From assembly GCF_011801125.1 (NCBI RefSeq), contig NZ_CP046171.1:5580001-5644000 (forward strand): DNA of 64,000 nucleotides, in the 5' to 3' direction. The DNA comes from Nocardia brasiliensis. GTDB lineage: Bacteria; Actinomycetota; Actinomycetes; Mycobacteriales; Mycobacteriaceae. Shown one piece after another: positions 26,853 through 35,585 of this stretch. A model generated the notes under the pieces. It worked only from the letters and a program-made list of their open reading frames with translations. It was not told the origin of the DNA and searched no databases. Position 1 is the stretch's first letter, and every line of letters begins with the position of its first letter. The position numbers and the translations under genes were made by a program.

Positions 26853-26927
26853 TCACCGACGACACGCACAGGCCGCGACACGAACCAGGTCGACGACCCG
26901 ATCGCTGGTCAGCAGAAGCCTTTGCAC
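26853..26927 (-). CDS. Cysteine-containing leader peptide upstream of cysteine dioxygenase
   Basis: A 24-residue frame starting at GTG and ending with TSDRVVDLVRVAACACRR. It matches the pattern of the short peptides found in front of sulfur and cysteine genes in actinomycetes (HVDLVRV followed by Cys and Arg residues), with a Cys-Ala-Cys near the end (TGT codons). TAAGCT ends six bases before the GTG, a leaderless -10 arrangement. Ribosome stalling at the Cys codons when Cys-tRNA is short is the known mode of such attenuators; here it is inferred from sequence and position. No terminator/antiterminator pair was worked out. Confidence 0.75.
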   Translation of the reverse strand: MQRLLLTSDRVVDLVRVAACACRR

Positions 26928-26933
26928 GAGTGC

Positions 26934-26939
26934 AGCTTA
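26934..26939 (-). promoter_or_regulatory. -10 element of the cysteine dioxygenase leader
   Basis: TAAGCT fits the actinobacterial TANNNT -10 consensus and ends six bases before the leader-peptide GTG, which would place the transcript start at the codon itself. No clear -35 element. Confidence 0.55.
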
Positions 26940-26994
26940 CACAGCCCACCGCCCCCGTGGGTCCCCTCCACGCTTGACAACAACCTGCCGCCCC

Positions 26995-28251
26995 CTACCC
27001 CGCCCGCATCTCCCGGACGAACTCCCGATACAGAAACTTCTGATGCAGCCCCTCGAGATTGCCCGCATGCCGCCGGAACGGCACCAGCGCGAGCCGCAAC
27101 GGCCGCGTGATCGGCACCCCCGTCCCCCACTCCGCCACCGACGCCACCGTCTCGATCAACCCTTCCTCGGTCGCGTTGCGCTCGGCGGTGTCCAGTCCGA
27201 GATGCCGCAGCAGCTGGTCCCGCACGCCCTCCACATCGAGTTCCAGGCGCCGCGCCTCCTCCTCGGTATCGCAGCGCGACAGCGCCCGGCGGAAATCGAC
27301 TGCCCGCGCCCGATATTCATCGATCCGACCACAGACCATCTCCAGCCAGCGGTCCGAGCTCGACCGGCCGCGGTCCCGCAGCGACCACAGGCGCCCACCC
27401 AGCAACGGCAGCTGATACTCGAGCAATTGCAGCCGCCTGCCGCCCCGCGATCCCGCGACCTTGCGAATGTCACTCGGTATCCCGCGCACCGCGGAGATCA
27501 CCTCTTCGATGGTGTTCTCGGGAACACCGTCATCGAAGAGATCGAACATGACCGAGAAATCGCGCCGCAGCGGGTGCGGGGTATAGGCGACACCGATCAC
27601 CCGCGCCCGCGCCGAATACCGCAGCGAACGCACCAGCGTGGCAATGAGCCATAGTTGCTGCTGCGTATCCGCGATCAGCGTGCGGAACTGGCCCTCCATC
27701 GCGAACGACGAGGCACGCGCCCACTGCCCGAACGCGTCGAGCTCGACCCCGTCCACACCACCGATCCGAGCCCGATGGTGGTCGTCGATCCGGACGTTTT
27801 CCCACTGATAGTCCGCCCACGCCGCGATATTCGCCAGCATGCGCTGCCCACCGCCGCGCTCCTGCACCTCACGATCGGCACGCCTGGTCTTGTCGATGAA
27901 CCGCAGCATGGTCTCGACGCCGGTCGTCTTGAGCGTCTCCATCGCCGCGGCCTCGGCGGCGTCGAGCGCGGGCCGATCCTGCGGGCCGATCACCATCGGC
28001 ACCGCGATCCGAAGATCGAACAGATGCCGCAGAATGCGCGGGTACGCACCGTAATCGGCGGCCTGAGGGTTCAGTTTCGTCGGATGCGGCACGAGCACTT
28101 CGTCGAAATAGATCAGGGACTGCACCAGCTCCGCGTAACACTGTTGCGCGAAGGGGTCACGCGGTCGCGCCGGTTGGCGGGCATTCTGCGAAAGGATGAA
28201 TTCCTCCGCGCTGATGAATGTCGTGACATCCACCATGACACGATTCGACAT
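26995..28251 (-). CDS. Unknown 418-aa protein coupled to a phosphatase gene
   Basis: 418 residues, no signal peptide or membrane helix, mostly helical. Visible features: an N-terminal VMVDVTTFISAEEF that resembles the first strand and acid of PIN-like domains, a basic stretch RYSARARVIGVAYTPHPLRR at about 230-250, a Cys-containing helix RAVDFRRALSRCDTEEEARR, and a C-terminal basic end. No family recognised. The ATG at 28251 overlaps the stop of the phosphatase-like gene by one base (TGATG), so the two are translated together. A nuclease or RNA-related role is only a guess. Confidence 0.75.
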   Translation of the reverse strand: MSNRVMVDVTTFISAEEFILSQNARQPARPRDPFAQQCYAELVQSLIYFDEVLVPHPTKLNPQAADYGAYPRILRHLFDLRIAVPMVIGPQDRPALDAAEAAAMETLKTTGVETMLRFIDKTRRADREVQERGGGQRMLANIAAWADYQWENVRIDDHHRARIGGVDGVELDAFGQWARASSFAMEGQFRTLIADTQQQLWLIATLVRSLRYSARARVIGVAYTPHPLRRDFSVMFDLFDDGVPENTIEEVISAVRGIPSDIRKVAGSRGGRRLQLLEYQLPLLGGRLWSLRDRGRSSSDRWLEMVCGRIDEYRARAVDFRRALSRCDTEEEARRLELDVEGVRDQLLRHLGLDTAERNATEEGLIETVASVAEWGTGVPITRPLRLALVPFRRHAGNLEGLHQKFLYREFVREMRAG

Positions 28252-29129
28252 CAACTGCTCCGCGACCGCGCCAATGTCTGAACGAACCAGCGCACCGAAT
28301 CCGGGTCGCCCGCAATGGTTTCGGCGAACGTCGGCTCGCGCTGTGCGAGAAACGGCGCGCGCAGCGGTAGTGGGCTGTGCCCCGCCCCATCGGTCGCCGT
28401 GCGTCCCATGGCCGTGGCCAACGCGATGCCCGCCGCTCCGTCCCATACCTTCTGGTTCGGCCGGTAGAACAGGTCGAACTGCTGGTCCGGCGCCTGCGTC
28501 CACGCGGTCAGGTCCAGGCAGGTGCGCACCATATCCAGCGTCTGGGAGGTGGTGCGCACCTTCATCGCACACCCGACATCGGCCAGTGCCGCCTCGAATC
28601 TCCGGGGCGCCGAGCCTTTGCTTCGCGTCACGGACGCCCGCCGCGGTCGCGCCGCCGGCGTCAGCGGCGAGGCGGGCTGCCCGTTCACGAACACCTCGGC
28701 CGACCAGTGGATCGCGATCGGCGTCCGCCCCGCACCCAGCTCGGGTGCGAGCACGTAGGCGGCCACGGGCACACCGGCATCGAGAAGACAGACGACACTG
28801 CAGAATTCACGTCCGTCCGGCGACACGAATTCGCTGGTGCCGTCGATCGGGTCGATGATCCAGGTCGGGTCGCCCGAACTCGGCAACTCCGCCTCGTCCT
28901 CCTCCGCGACGAATCGAGACCCCGGATAGTGGCGCTGGATCGTCTGGATGATCGCCGTCTGCGTAGCGAGATCCGCCTCCGAGAGCAGCGTGTCGTCGGC
29001 CTTCTTGTCTACCTGCAGCGACGCGAGGTTGTCCCGGTACCGGCCGAGCAAGGGCAGCAGCTGCTCGTCCAACGCCTTCCACAACGATCCGACATCGCTC
29101 AAGAGGCCCCTCCGCACGAGTTGTTCCAT
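28251..29129 (-). CDS. Inositol monophosphatase/CysQ-family phosphatase
   Basis: 292 residues. The metal sites are EED at 76-78, DPIDGT at 93-98 in WIIDPIDGTSEF, and KVWDGAAGIALA at about 230, the complete set for this Mg- and Li-sensitive phosphatase superfamily. Substrate could be inositol phosphate, PAP or another nucleotide 3'-phosphate. The unusual partner (unknown 418-aa protein, one-base overlap) suggests a dedicated function rather than general inositol metabolism. Confidence 0.85.
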   Translation of the reverse strand: MEQLVRRGLLSDVGSLWKALDEQLLPLLGRYRDNLASLQVDKKADDTLLSEADLATQTAIIQTIQRHYPGSRFVAEEDEAELPSSGDPTWIIDPIDGTSEFVSPDGREFCSVVCLLDAGVPVAAYVLAPELGAGRTPIAIHWSAEVFVNGQPASPLTPAARPRRASVTRSKGSAPRRFEAALADVGCAMKVRTTSQTLDMVRTCLDLTAWTQAPDQQFDLFYRPNQKVWDGAAGIALATAMGRTATDGAGHSPLPLRAPFLAQREPTFAETIAGDPDSVRWFVQTLARSRSS

Positions 29130-29209
29130 TGAGCGTAGCGGCTATGCCGGTCCGGCAGACCGTAATCCGGCTGGTCGCGGGTACCTGCGCACTGCGACCC
29201 GCGCACGGG

Positions 29210-30001
29210 TCACGGTTTGCGGCAGAGGCAGCCGAGGATTTCCACGCGGGTGGTGGGGGAATTGTCGGCGAGCCAGTCCTGGATCGGGGCGAGGCCGGGG
29301 TCGAGGAGTTCGAAACCGTCCAGGTAGCGGGCGATTTCGGCGTGCGTGCGGATCGCGGGCTGCGAGGTGCTGCCCTTGGTCGCGGCGATGACCTGGGTGA
29401 TGAAGCCCTGATCGGAGGCGGCGGAGGCGTGGCTGAGCACAAGGAAACTGCCGGGTGCCATCGCGTCGCGGAGCCGGGCGAGGATGGCGGCCGGCTGCTC
29501 GCTGTCCATGACGAAGTGCAGGACACCGACGAGCAGGACCGCGACCGGCCGGGTGAAGTCGATCAGGCCCTCGGCGCGCAGGCGGTCGAGGAGTTCGTCC
29601 GGCTGCCGGAGGTCGGCCAGCATCGGCGTATCGCCGGGCGTACCCGCGAGCATCACGGTGGCGTGCGCATGGACGACCGGGTCGAAGTCCACCGAGACCA
29701 CCCGCGCCGCCTGCGCGATCTCGCGTGCCGTGTCATGGACGGAGGGCGAAAACGGAATACCCGCACCGATATCGATGAACTGCTCGATCCCGGACTCGGC
29801 CGCGACGCGCACCCCGTGTAAGAGGAATCGCCGACTCATCTGCGCCAACTCGCGCGAATCCGGCGCGGCCGAGAGCACCCGCCGCGCGAACTCCAGATCC
29901 GCCTCGTAGTAGTCCTTTCCACCGAGCATGTAGTTGTAGGCCCGCGCCGAGTTCGGCTTGTACGGATCGACACCGACCGGGATGTACCTGCTGTCCGACA
30001 C
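29210..30001 (-). CDS. SAM-dependent methyltransferase (DUF574 type)
   Basis: 263 residues from the GTG, which has GGAGG six bases upstream. The N-terminal PNSARAYNYMLGGKDYYEAD and the SAM site FIDIGAGIPFSPSVHDTA at about residues 74-91 are typical of the large Streptomyces/Nocardia family of this type (DUF574). Members are very numerous in actinomycetes and their substrates are mostly unknown. A lone gene, divergent from the downstream non-coding repeat region. Confidence 0.9.
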   Translation of the reverse strand: MSDSRYIPVGVDPYKPNSARAYNYMLGGKDYYEADLEFARRVLSAAPDSRELAQMSRRFLLHGVRVAAESGIEQFIDIGAGIPFSPSVHDTAREIAQAARVVSVDFDPVVHAHATVMLAGTPGDTPMLADLRQPDELLDRLRAEGLIDFTRPVAVLLVGVLHFVMDSEQPAAILARLRDAMAPGSFLVLSHASAASDQGFITQVIAATKGSTSQPAIRTHAEIARYLDGFELLDPGLAPIQDWLADNSPTTRVEILGCLCRKP

Positions 30002-30231
30002 CGCACCTCCTCGATAGCTCGCCGAGCGTAACAAGGTGATGAGTTCGCAAAGGGACGTTCCGCGACGTCGGCACGAGACAGACGAGGTCGCCGGTACGCG
30101 TCCGGCGATGCAGGGTGTATTGCGGCGACAATCAGCTTGCGGCGCAGGCGGATTGGGATGGGGCGCGGGAACTGATGGGGGTGCGGTCGCGGAATGCGCC
30201 GCCCTGCGCGGAGGAGGTCGCTGCCTCGCGT

Positions 30232-30417
30232 GGGTCTCGGCTGTCGGCTCATGGCCCACGGCCATAATGCCCGTCTCGGCGCGAGTCGCAGCCTTGAGCC
30301 ACAACACCCCGTCTCGGCGTAGACCGCAGCCCTCAGCCACAACTCCCGTCTCGGCGTCGGCCGCAGCCATCGGCCGAACGCCTTCTCGGTGTGGATCGCG
30401 ACCCCTTCATCCTCAAT
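30232..30417. repeat. Degenerate minisatellite, about five units of 35-39 bp
   Basis: Units begin with a (C/G)NGTCTCGG-like word at 30232, 30271, 30309, 30346 and 30381, followed by variable bases and GCCGCAG or GTCGCAG. The three middle copies are the most alike. The period is not a multiple of three, so it is not a coding repeat. Confidence 0.55.
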
Positions 30418-30494
30418 ACTCGCCGCGGCACGGGGAAGGTTCGCGGGTTCACACCAAGAACTGGACACAGGTCTAATAGTGTGCCACGGCTAAC

Positions 30495-30529
30495 AGTCGG
30501 CAAGTCTTGCTTATAACGACTCGCCGACT
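30495..30529. promoter_or_regulatory. Inverted repeat flanking a TATAAC box
   Basis: AGTCGGCAAGTC at 30495-30506 pairs with GACTCGCCGACT at 30518-30529 with one mismatch; the loop TTGCTTATAAC includes TATAAC, a possible -10 on the plus strand. Likely operator/promoter of the secreted-protein gene that starts at 30671. Confidence 0.55.
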
Positions 30530-30670
30530 ACCGTTGAACCTACCCAGTCATGCGGAATCGCTATCGTCATCGGCGCAACGCGACGCACTCGCCGTCGCGA
30601 ACAGGTCCACAGTCCCGAACCGACGCGCGGTACCGCCGTGCCGACAGGCCGAAACCCGAGGTGGAAGCGC

Positions 30671-31351
30671 ATGAACCGATCGACGAAACTCGTTGCCGTG
30701 ATGGCATGTACGGCCGCCATCGCGGCAGGCTCGGTCACGTCGGCGCAGGCCGACCCCGAGCCCGCCGGCATCACCTACACCGCGCAGGCCGTCGGCAGCT
30801 CGATGACCCTCACCACGGACTCCGGCACGCTCGACACCGCCGACGACCGCCTCGAGATCCGCGACAACGACGGCAACCTGATGGCCGCCTTCCCGCTCGG
30901 CTACTACCGAGACAACCAGCGCTGGCCGATCGCCGCCGTGATCGACGGCAACACCGCGACGCTCACCCCCAGCGTCGATCCCGCGACCGCGACTCCCGCC
31001 CCCGGCACCACCGACCCGCTGCACGACGTCGCCCTCGACCCGACCTCCCCCGCGTTCGGCGCCGCCCTGTCGACCTTCTCCACCGTCGTCGGCATCGGCA
31101 CCGCCCTCGGCACGATCATCGGCACCCTCGTCGGCGCCTCCCTCGGCTGTCTACTCGGCGGCCTCCTCGTCGGCGGCGCCGCCACCCTGCCCACCTTCGG
31201 CGTCCTCACCATCCCCGGCTTCCTCGGCGGCTGCATCGTCACCGCCATCCCCGGCGCCGCCCTCGGCGCCATCGTCGGCACCATCGTCTTCGGCGTCCCC
31301 GCCATCATCATCGGCGGCGTCCTCCTGGCAGGCACCCTCGGCGCAATGTGA
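30671..31351 (+). CDS. Secreted Nocardia-type protein with Gly-rich hydrophobic C-terminus
   Basis: 226 residues. A signal peptide (VAVMACTAAIAAGSVTSAQA) is followed by a beta-rich domain (ITYTAQAVGSSMTLTTDSGT ... FPLGYYRDNQRWPIAAV) that resembles a Nocardia-restricted secreted family I know as DUF8020. The C-terminal third is Gly/Ala/Ile-rich and hydrophobic, with repeated GG, GT and GA steps as in a glycine-zipper, and could insert in a membrane. Two Cys lie in it. The start ATG follows GGTGGAAGCGC; an in-frame upstream start is at 30638. Function unknown. Confidence 0.75.
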   Translation: MNRSTKLVAVMACTAAIAAGSVTSAQADPEPAGITYTAQAVGSSMTLTTDSGTLDTADDRLEIRDNDGNLMAAFPLGYYRDNQRWPIAAVIDGNTATLTPSVDPATATPAPGTTDPLHDVALDPTSPAFGAALSTFSTVVGIGTALGTIIGTLVGASLGCLLGGLLVGGAATLPTFGVLTIPGFLGGCIVTAIPGAALGAIVGTIVFGVPAIIIGGVLLAGTLGAM

Positions 31352-31684
31352 GCAAGCTTTCGCCCCTGACGATTTCACGCACCCACCCGAACCCCACTCA
31401 GCACCCCGAGCCGATCAGCCCAACCGAGGTCGAGCTGACTCCCCGCCCCGAACGCGCCAAAACGGAGTCCCACTCATAGTGGCAGCGATACCAAGCCCTA
31501 CCTCGACATTCGGCTGCCAATCCACCACTGGCAGCGGAGATTCTCCAGAGCACCCCTTTCTCCGTCTCGCAAGGGACCACCGACCAGGTTGCAGGCCTGA
31601 GACACCCAGATGGTTGCGATATGGATAGTATCTTGTGCGATAGTATCCTTAAGGGAGTGTATACAGAGGCGCTGGAGGTGCAGA
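31352..31684. other. Intergenic region upstream of the DUF234 ATPase
   Basis: Non-coding. Two GATAGTATC palindromes (31624 and 31639), a TATACA box at 31660 and the GGAGG site for the TTG start lie in the last 65 bases. Confidence 0.4.
31624..31647. promoter_or_regulatory. Twin GATAnTATC palindromes upstream of ATPase gene
   Basis: GATAGTATC occurs twice with a 15-base period. Each copy is a perfect 9-base dyad around the central base. This sits in an AT-rich patch before the ATPase gene and looks like an operator. Confidence 0.45.
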
Positions 31685-33097
31685 TTGGGCGACTTCATCG
31701 GACGGCAGCGTGAACTCGGCGCCCTCGCAGCCGCGCTGGACGGAGTAAGAGCAGAGATCGGCACGGCGAGGCCCGGACGCTGCCTGATCCTTCGGGGGCG
31801 ACGCAGGATCGGCAAGTCCGCGCTTGTCGAGGAGTTCGTAGAGCGCAGCCTGGTGCCGAATGTCTTTCATACCAACGAAATCGGCTTCGGTACCGACCCG
31901 CTCGCTGAGTTCGTCGCCGCGGTCCGCAGTTCGTCGCTGCCGGACGCCGACGTGTTCGAAGAAGCCATACCCGGCAATTGGACAGCGGCGTTCCGTCAGC
32001 TCGCCGGCATCCTGCCCGACGATCAGCCGAGCGTCGTGGTACTCGACGAGCTCCCCTATCTGATGGACTCCGCCGGCGCCTTCGAAAGCGTGCTGCAACG
32101 GACGTGGGATCGCGAACTCTCACGCAAACCAGTGCTGCTGGTCCTCATCGGCTCCGACCTCGCGATGATGCAGGCGCTCACCTCGTACGGCCGACCGTTT
32201 CATCAGCGCGGCACCGAGATGCGACTCGGCCCCCTCAATCCCGCCGACATCGCCACGATGACCGGCCTGGAACCGGCGGCCGCCTTCGATGCCACCCTGA
32301 TCACCGGTGGACTACCAGTTATCGCCGCACGCTGGAACAGCGGAGAGAATGTCGAGGCATTCCTGTCCCGCGAGCTGGCCGACCAGGTGAGCCCCCTCGT
32401 CGTTTCCGCGCAATTGTCGCTTGCCGCCGAATTTCCGGATCAGGCCCAGGCACGCCAGGTCCTGGCCGCGATCGGCAGCGGCGAACGCACCTTCACCAAC
32501 ATTGCCCGAGCGGCCGGTGGAATCGCGCACTCGACACTTTCACGCGCCGCTGAGTTGTTGACCGACAAAGGCGTCGTCGCGGCGGAGTTGCCGATCAGCC
32601 TGACACCTTCCAAAGAACGCCGGTATCGGATCACCGATCCGTACCTTCGCTTCTGGCTGACGTTTCTCGGCCCGCACCTGGCAGAACTGGACCGGATGCG
32701 GCCCGACCTCACGCTCGAACGAATCAATCGTGGTTGGACCAGCTGGCGTGGCCGCGCCGTCGAACCGCTCGTCCGGGAGGCACTCGCCCGCGTACTGCCT
32801 CGACATGGAATTCCCGCGGTCCCCGCAATCGGTGGCTATTGGACGCGCAGCAATGATGTGGAAATCGACATCGTCGGCGCCGACCGCGAACCCGTAGCGC
32901 ACGAGCTGTCATTCCTCGGCTCCATCAAATGGCTGGAACACTCGCCCTTCGACAACCACGACCTGATCGAGCTCCAGCGCCACCGCCACCGCATCACCGA
33001 CGACCCGATCCCTCTGATCGCCGTCACCCGATCCGGAGTCACCACCGAACATCTCGACGCGGTGTTCACCCCGACAGACCTGCTCGAAGCGTGGTGA
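31685..33097 (+). CDS. ATP-binding protein with DUF234 domain
   Basis: 470 residues from a TTG start with GGAGG seven bases upstream. Walker A is GRRRIGKS at 38-45; Walker B is VVVLDELPYL at about 120. This archaeal-type STAND-related ATPase domain is followed by a helical linker and a C-terminal DUF234-like segment (RYRITDPYLRFWLTFLGPHL at about 318-337, then SNDVEIDIVGADREPVAHEL near 400), which holds a D-x-D plus E pattern like a nuclease fold. The family is found on many mobile regions; its job is unknown. The twin palindromes upstream may be its operator. Confidence 0.85.
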   Translation: MGDFIGRQRELGALAAALDGVRAEIGTARPGRCLILRGRRRIGKSALVEEFVERSLVPNVFHTNEIGFGTDPLAEFVAAVRSSSLPDADVFEEAIPGNWTAAFRQLAGILPDDQPSVVVLDELPYLMDSAGAFESVLQRTWDRELSRKPVLLVLIGSDLAMMQALTSYGRPFHQRGTEMRLGPLNPADIATMTGLEPAAAFDATLITGGLPVIAARWNSGENVEAFLSRELADQVSPLVVSAQLSLAAEFPDQAQARQVLAAIGSGERTFTNIARAAGGIAHSTLSRAAELLTDKGVVAAELPISLTPSKERRYRITDPYLRFWLTFLGPHLAELDRMRPDLTLERINRGWTSWRGRAVEPLVREALARVLPRHGIPAVPAIGGYWTRSNDVEIDIVGADREPVAHELSFLGSIKWLEHSPFDNHDLIELQRHRHRITDDPIPLIAVTRSGVTTEHLDAVFTPTDLLEAW

Positions 33098-33250
33098 TGC
33101 GGCTTTCCGCTTCGCACCAGCATGTGGTGCACACACGTAAAGCGAGATCGGTGCGGACACCATCCGCACCGGCTGTCATCAGACTGGCGCGGATGCAGAT
33201 TGATCGCCAAGCCGACCCAACAACTCCGATCGACCGATGAGGTGGATTGA

Positions 33251-34360
33251 TCAGCCCTCGGCGGCCAACTGTCCGCAAGCCGCGGCTATCTCCTGACCGC
33301 GGGTGTCGCGGACCGTGCAGGGCACACCTTGGGCGTTGACGCGCCGGACGAACTCCGCCTCAACGGGTTTCGGGGAGGCGTCCCATTTGCTGCCGGGGGT
33401 GGGGTTGAGGGGGATGACGTTGACGTGCACGCGGGAACCCAGTGCCTTGTGCAGCTTGGAACCGAGCATGTCGGCGCGCCACGGCTGGTCGTTGATGTCG
33501 CGGATCAGCGCGTATTCGACGGAGACGCGGCGGCCGGACTTGTCGGCGTAGTAGCGGGCGGCGTCGAGGACCTCGGCGACGGGCCAGCGGTTGTTGACGG
33601 GGACCAAAGTGTCGCGGAGCTCGTCGTCGGGGGTGTGCAGGGAAACGGCGAGGGTGACCGAGAGGTCCTCGTCGGCGAGTTTACGGATGGCCGGAGCCAG
33701 GCCAACGGTGGAGACGACGACGTTGCGCTGCGAGATACCGAAACCATCGGGCGCGGGTGAGGTGATGCGGCGGACGGCGGCGACCACGCGCTTGTAGTTC
33801 GCGAGCGGCTCACCCATGCCCATGAAGACGATGTTGGACAGGCGGCCGGGACCGCCGGTGACCTCGCCATCACGCATCGCGGCCGCCGCCGCGCGGACCT
33901 GGTCGACGATTTCGGCGGTGGACAGGTTGCGGTTCAGTCCGCCCTGGCCGGTCGCGCAGAACGGGCACGCCATACCGCAGCCTGCTTGGCTGGAGATGCA
34001 CAGCGTCGCCCGGTCGGGGTAGCGCATGAGCACGCTCTCGAGCAGTGTGCCGTCGCCCGCGCGCCACAACGTCTTTCGGGTCTCGCCCGCGTCACAGGCG
34101 ACGTGCTTCACCACCGACATCAACGGCGGGAACAAGGCCTCGCCGATCTTCTCGCGTACCGCGGCGGGCAGGTCGGTCATCTGCTCCGGGTCGGCCTGCA
34201 GCCTGCCGTAGTACTGGCGGGCGATCTGGTCGGCGCGGAACTTCGGCAGTCCCAGCTCCTCGACCGCAGCCCGCCTGCCCTCCGCGTCGAGGTCGGCGAG
34301 ATGCCGGGGCGGCATGCCACGGCGCGGTGCATCGAAAACGAGGGGCAGGGAGACGGTCAT
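33251..34360 (-). CDS. rlmN: 23S rRNA (adenine(2503)-C(2))-methyltransferase
   Basis: 369 residues. A radical SAM enzyme that methylates A2503 of 23S rRNA and A37 of some tRNAs. The [4Fe-4S] motif is C128-x3-C132-x2-C135 (CGMACPFC). The second catalytic Cys is near the C-terminus in [14 protein letters not shown]. The substrate-binding stretch [13 protein letters not shown] is intact. ATG start chosen by family length. Confidence 0.96.
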   Translation of the reverse strand: MTVSLPLVFDAPRRGMPPRHLADLDAEGRRAAVEELGLPKFRADQIARQYYGRLQADPEQMTDLPAAVREKIGEALFPPLMSVVKHVACDAGETRKTLWRAGDGTLLESVLMRYPDRATLCISSQAGCGMACPFCATGQGGLNRNLSTAEIVDQVRAAAAAMRDGEVTGGPGRLSNIVFMGMGEPLANYKRVVAAVRRITSPAPDGFGISQRNVVVSTVGLAPAIRKLADEDLSVTLAVSLHTPDDELRDTLVPVNNRWPVAEVLDAARYYADKSGRRVSVEYALIRDINDQPWRADMLGSKLHKALGSRVHVNVIPLNPTPGSKWDASPKPVEAEFVRRVNAQGVPCTVRDTRGQEIAAACGQLAAEG

Positions 34361-34483
34361 AGTTCCCCTATTCTCCCATCTGGGCGAATGTGCCGCACAC
34401 TCGCCCGCGTGCACGGCACGACATGCCCGGTTCGATGCGGGGAAATGCGCATGGTTGTTATAGCAGTGGGTAATGATCGACCC

Positions 34484-34858
34484 ATGTCGACCAATGCTGA
34501 CCACCTGCCGGAGCCCGATCCTGATCTGACGGACGAGCGCACCGCGCCCACCCCTGAACCGGTCGCCCCGCCCGCGACAACCGGGCCGTCGACGACGGTG
34601 GCGACCAAACACCGCAAGTCCCTGTCCTCACGAACCGGCAATACCTGGGTGGCGCTGGTCGCGGGCGCGTTGATCCTGATCGTCCTGCTGGTCTTCATCC
34701 TGCAGAACCTCGATCAGGTCAACGTGAGCCTGTTCTTCTGGCACTTCTCGCTGCCGCTCGGCGTCGCGGTCCTGCTGTCGGTGATCGGCGGCGCACTCGT
34801 CATGGCCCTCGTCGGCGGCGTCCGCATCCTCCAATTGCGCCGCGCCGCCAAGAAGTAG
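34484..34858 (+). CDS. LapA-type small membrane protein
   Basis: 124 residues. A Pro/Asp-rich N-terminal tail of about 50 residues, a Lys/Arg patch ([20 protein letters not shown]), and two membrane helices ([20 protein letters not shown] and [20 protein letters not shown]) followed by [11 protein letters not shown]. The [19 protein letters not shown] segment between the helices is typical of LapA/DUF1049. Its role is likely in envelope integrity. Start at 34484 has a weak ribosome site; 34446 is also in frame. Confidence 0.82.
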   Translation: MSTNADHLPEPDPDLTDERTAPTPEPVAPPATTGPSTTVATKHRKSLSSRTGNTWVALVAGALILIVLLVFILQNLDQVNVSLFFWHFSLPLGVAVLLSVIGGALVMALVGGVRILQLRRAAKK

Positions 34859-34859
34859 G

Positions 34860-35585
34860 TCAACCGGCTAGCGCCCGCACCAGCGCACGGACGCGAGCGG
34901 GGTTGCCCGCCCATTTCCGCAGCGCCTGCCCAGGTTTGTCGAAGTACTCCCGCAGCAAACCGAGCGCCTCGGCGAACGTGGTGCCATCGGGCCACCCGGC
35001 TCCGTCGGCATAACCGCACTCCAGCAGCCTGCCGATGTCCTCGGCGTCGCGCGGCACGCGCCGCTGCAGATAACCGAATACCTTGATGCAGAGGGCGGTC
35101 GGCGCGTCCGGGATCGCGACCTCGGTGACGAGCCGAGTGCCATCGGTCAGCGTGGCGCTCAGCGCGATCCAGGTCGGCTCCCGCGCCAGGGCGACGTGGA
35201 CCGCCGGAATCCCGTCCACCGCAATCGGACCCGCGTCGAGGTCGGGTACGTACCGGTTCGTGAACGAGGGCGCGAGCAGGTCGATCGTCGCGGCGACACC
35301 CCCGACCGATCGCTCGAATCTGTTGCCGGAACGCGGATTGTCGTAGCCGAGCCCCCGGAGACGATCCAAGAGCGCACCACCGCGAATGCTGACCACTTCC
35401 ACCGCGAGATCGGCGTCTCTGGTCGCACGCAACGGCACCGACGCCCCGGTGCGCAGGACGTGCAGATTGACCATGTGTCCGCCGATCACCGCCCACGAAC
35501 CCACCGCCGCCGCGGCGGCATCGGCCAGCGCCAGGTACGCGCCGTCCTCCGCGCGAGATCCGCTGGTAACAGTCAACTCGTGCAC
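34860..35585 (-). CDS. AbiEii-type nucleotidyltransferase (toxin)
   Basis: 241 residues from the GTG. The nucleotidyltransferase core is AVIGGHMVNLHVLR at about residues 32-45 (GG motif) and RATRDADLAVEV at about 54-65 (DxD metal site), the pattern of AbiEii/AbiGii toxins. The rest is helical and ends in LREYFDKPGQALRKWAGNPA. The start overlaps the end of the upstream winged-helix gene by 13 bases, the usual antitoxin-toxin order of type IV AbiE systems. It should transfer nucleotides to tRNA or a protein and halt growth or phage infection; the target is unknown. Confidence 0.7.
   Translation of the reverse strand: MHELTVTSGSRAEDGAYLALADAAAAAVGSWAVIGGHMVNLHVLRTGASVPLRATRDADLAVEVVSIRGGALLDRLRGLGYDNPRSGNRFERSVGGVAATIDLLAPSFTNRYVPDLDAGPIAVDGIPAVHVALAREPTWIALSATLTDGTRLVTEVAIPDAPTALCIKVFGYLQRRVPRDAEDIGRLLECGYADGAGWPDGTTFAEALGLLREYFDKPGQALRKWAGNPARVRALVRALAG

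Larger units (their letters stand above)
30002..30670. other. Non-coding interval with repeats and inverted repeat
   Basis: No gene supported. Contains a degenerate tandem array (30232-30417) and a 12-bp inverted repeat (30495-30529) near the promoter of the secreted-protein gene that begins at 30671. GC falls near 30,440-30,540. Confidence 0.45.

Noticed and set aside
30036..30476. Plus-strand 146-codon frame and minus-strand frames over the repeat array
   Set aside because: The array period is not a codon multiple and the frames lack ribosome sites and stable composition, so the interval is called non-coding.
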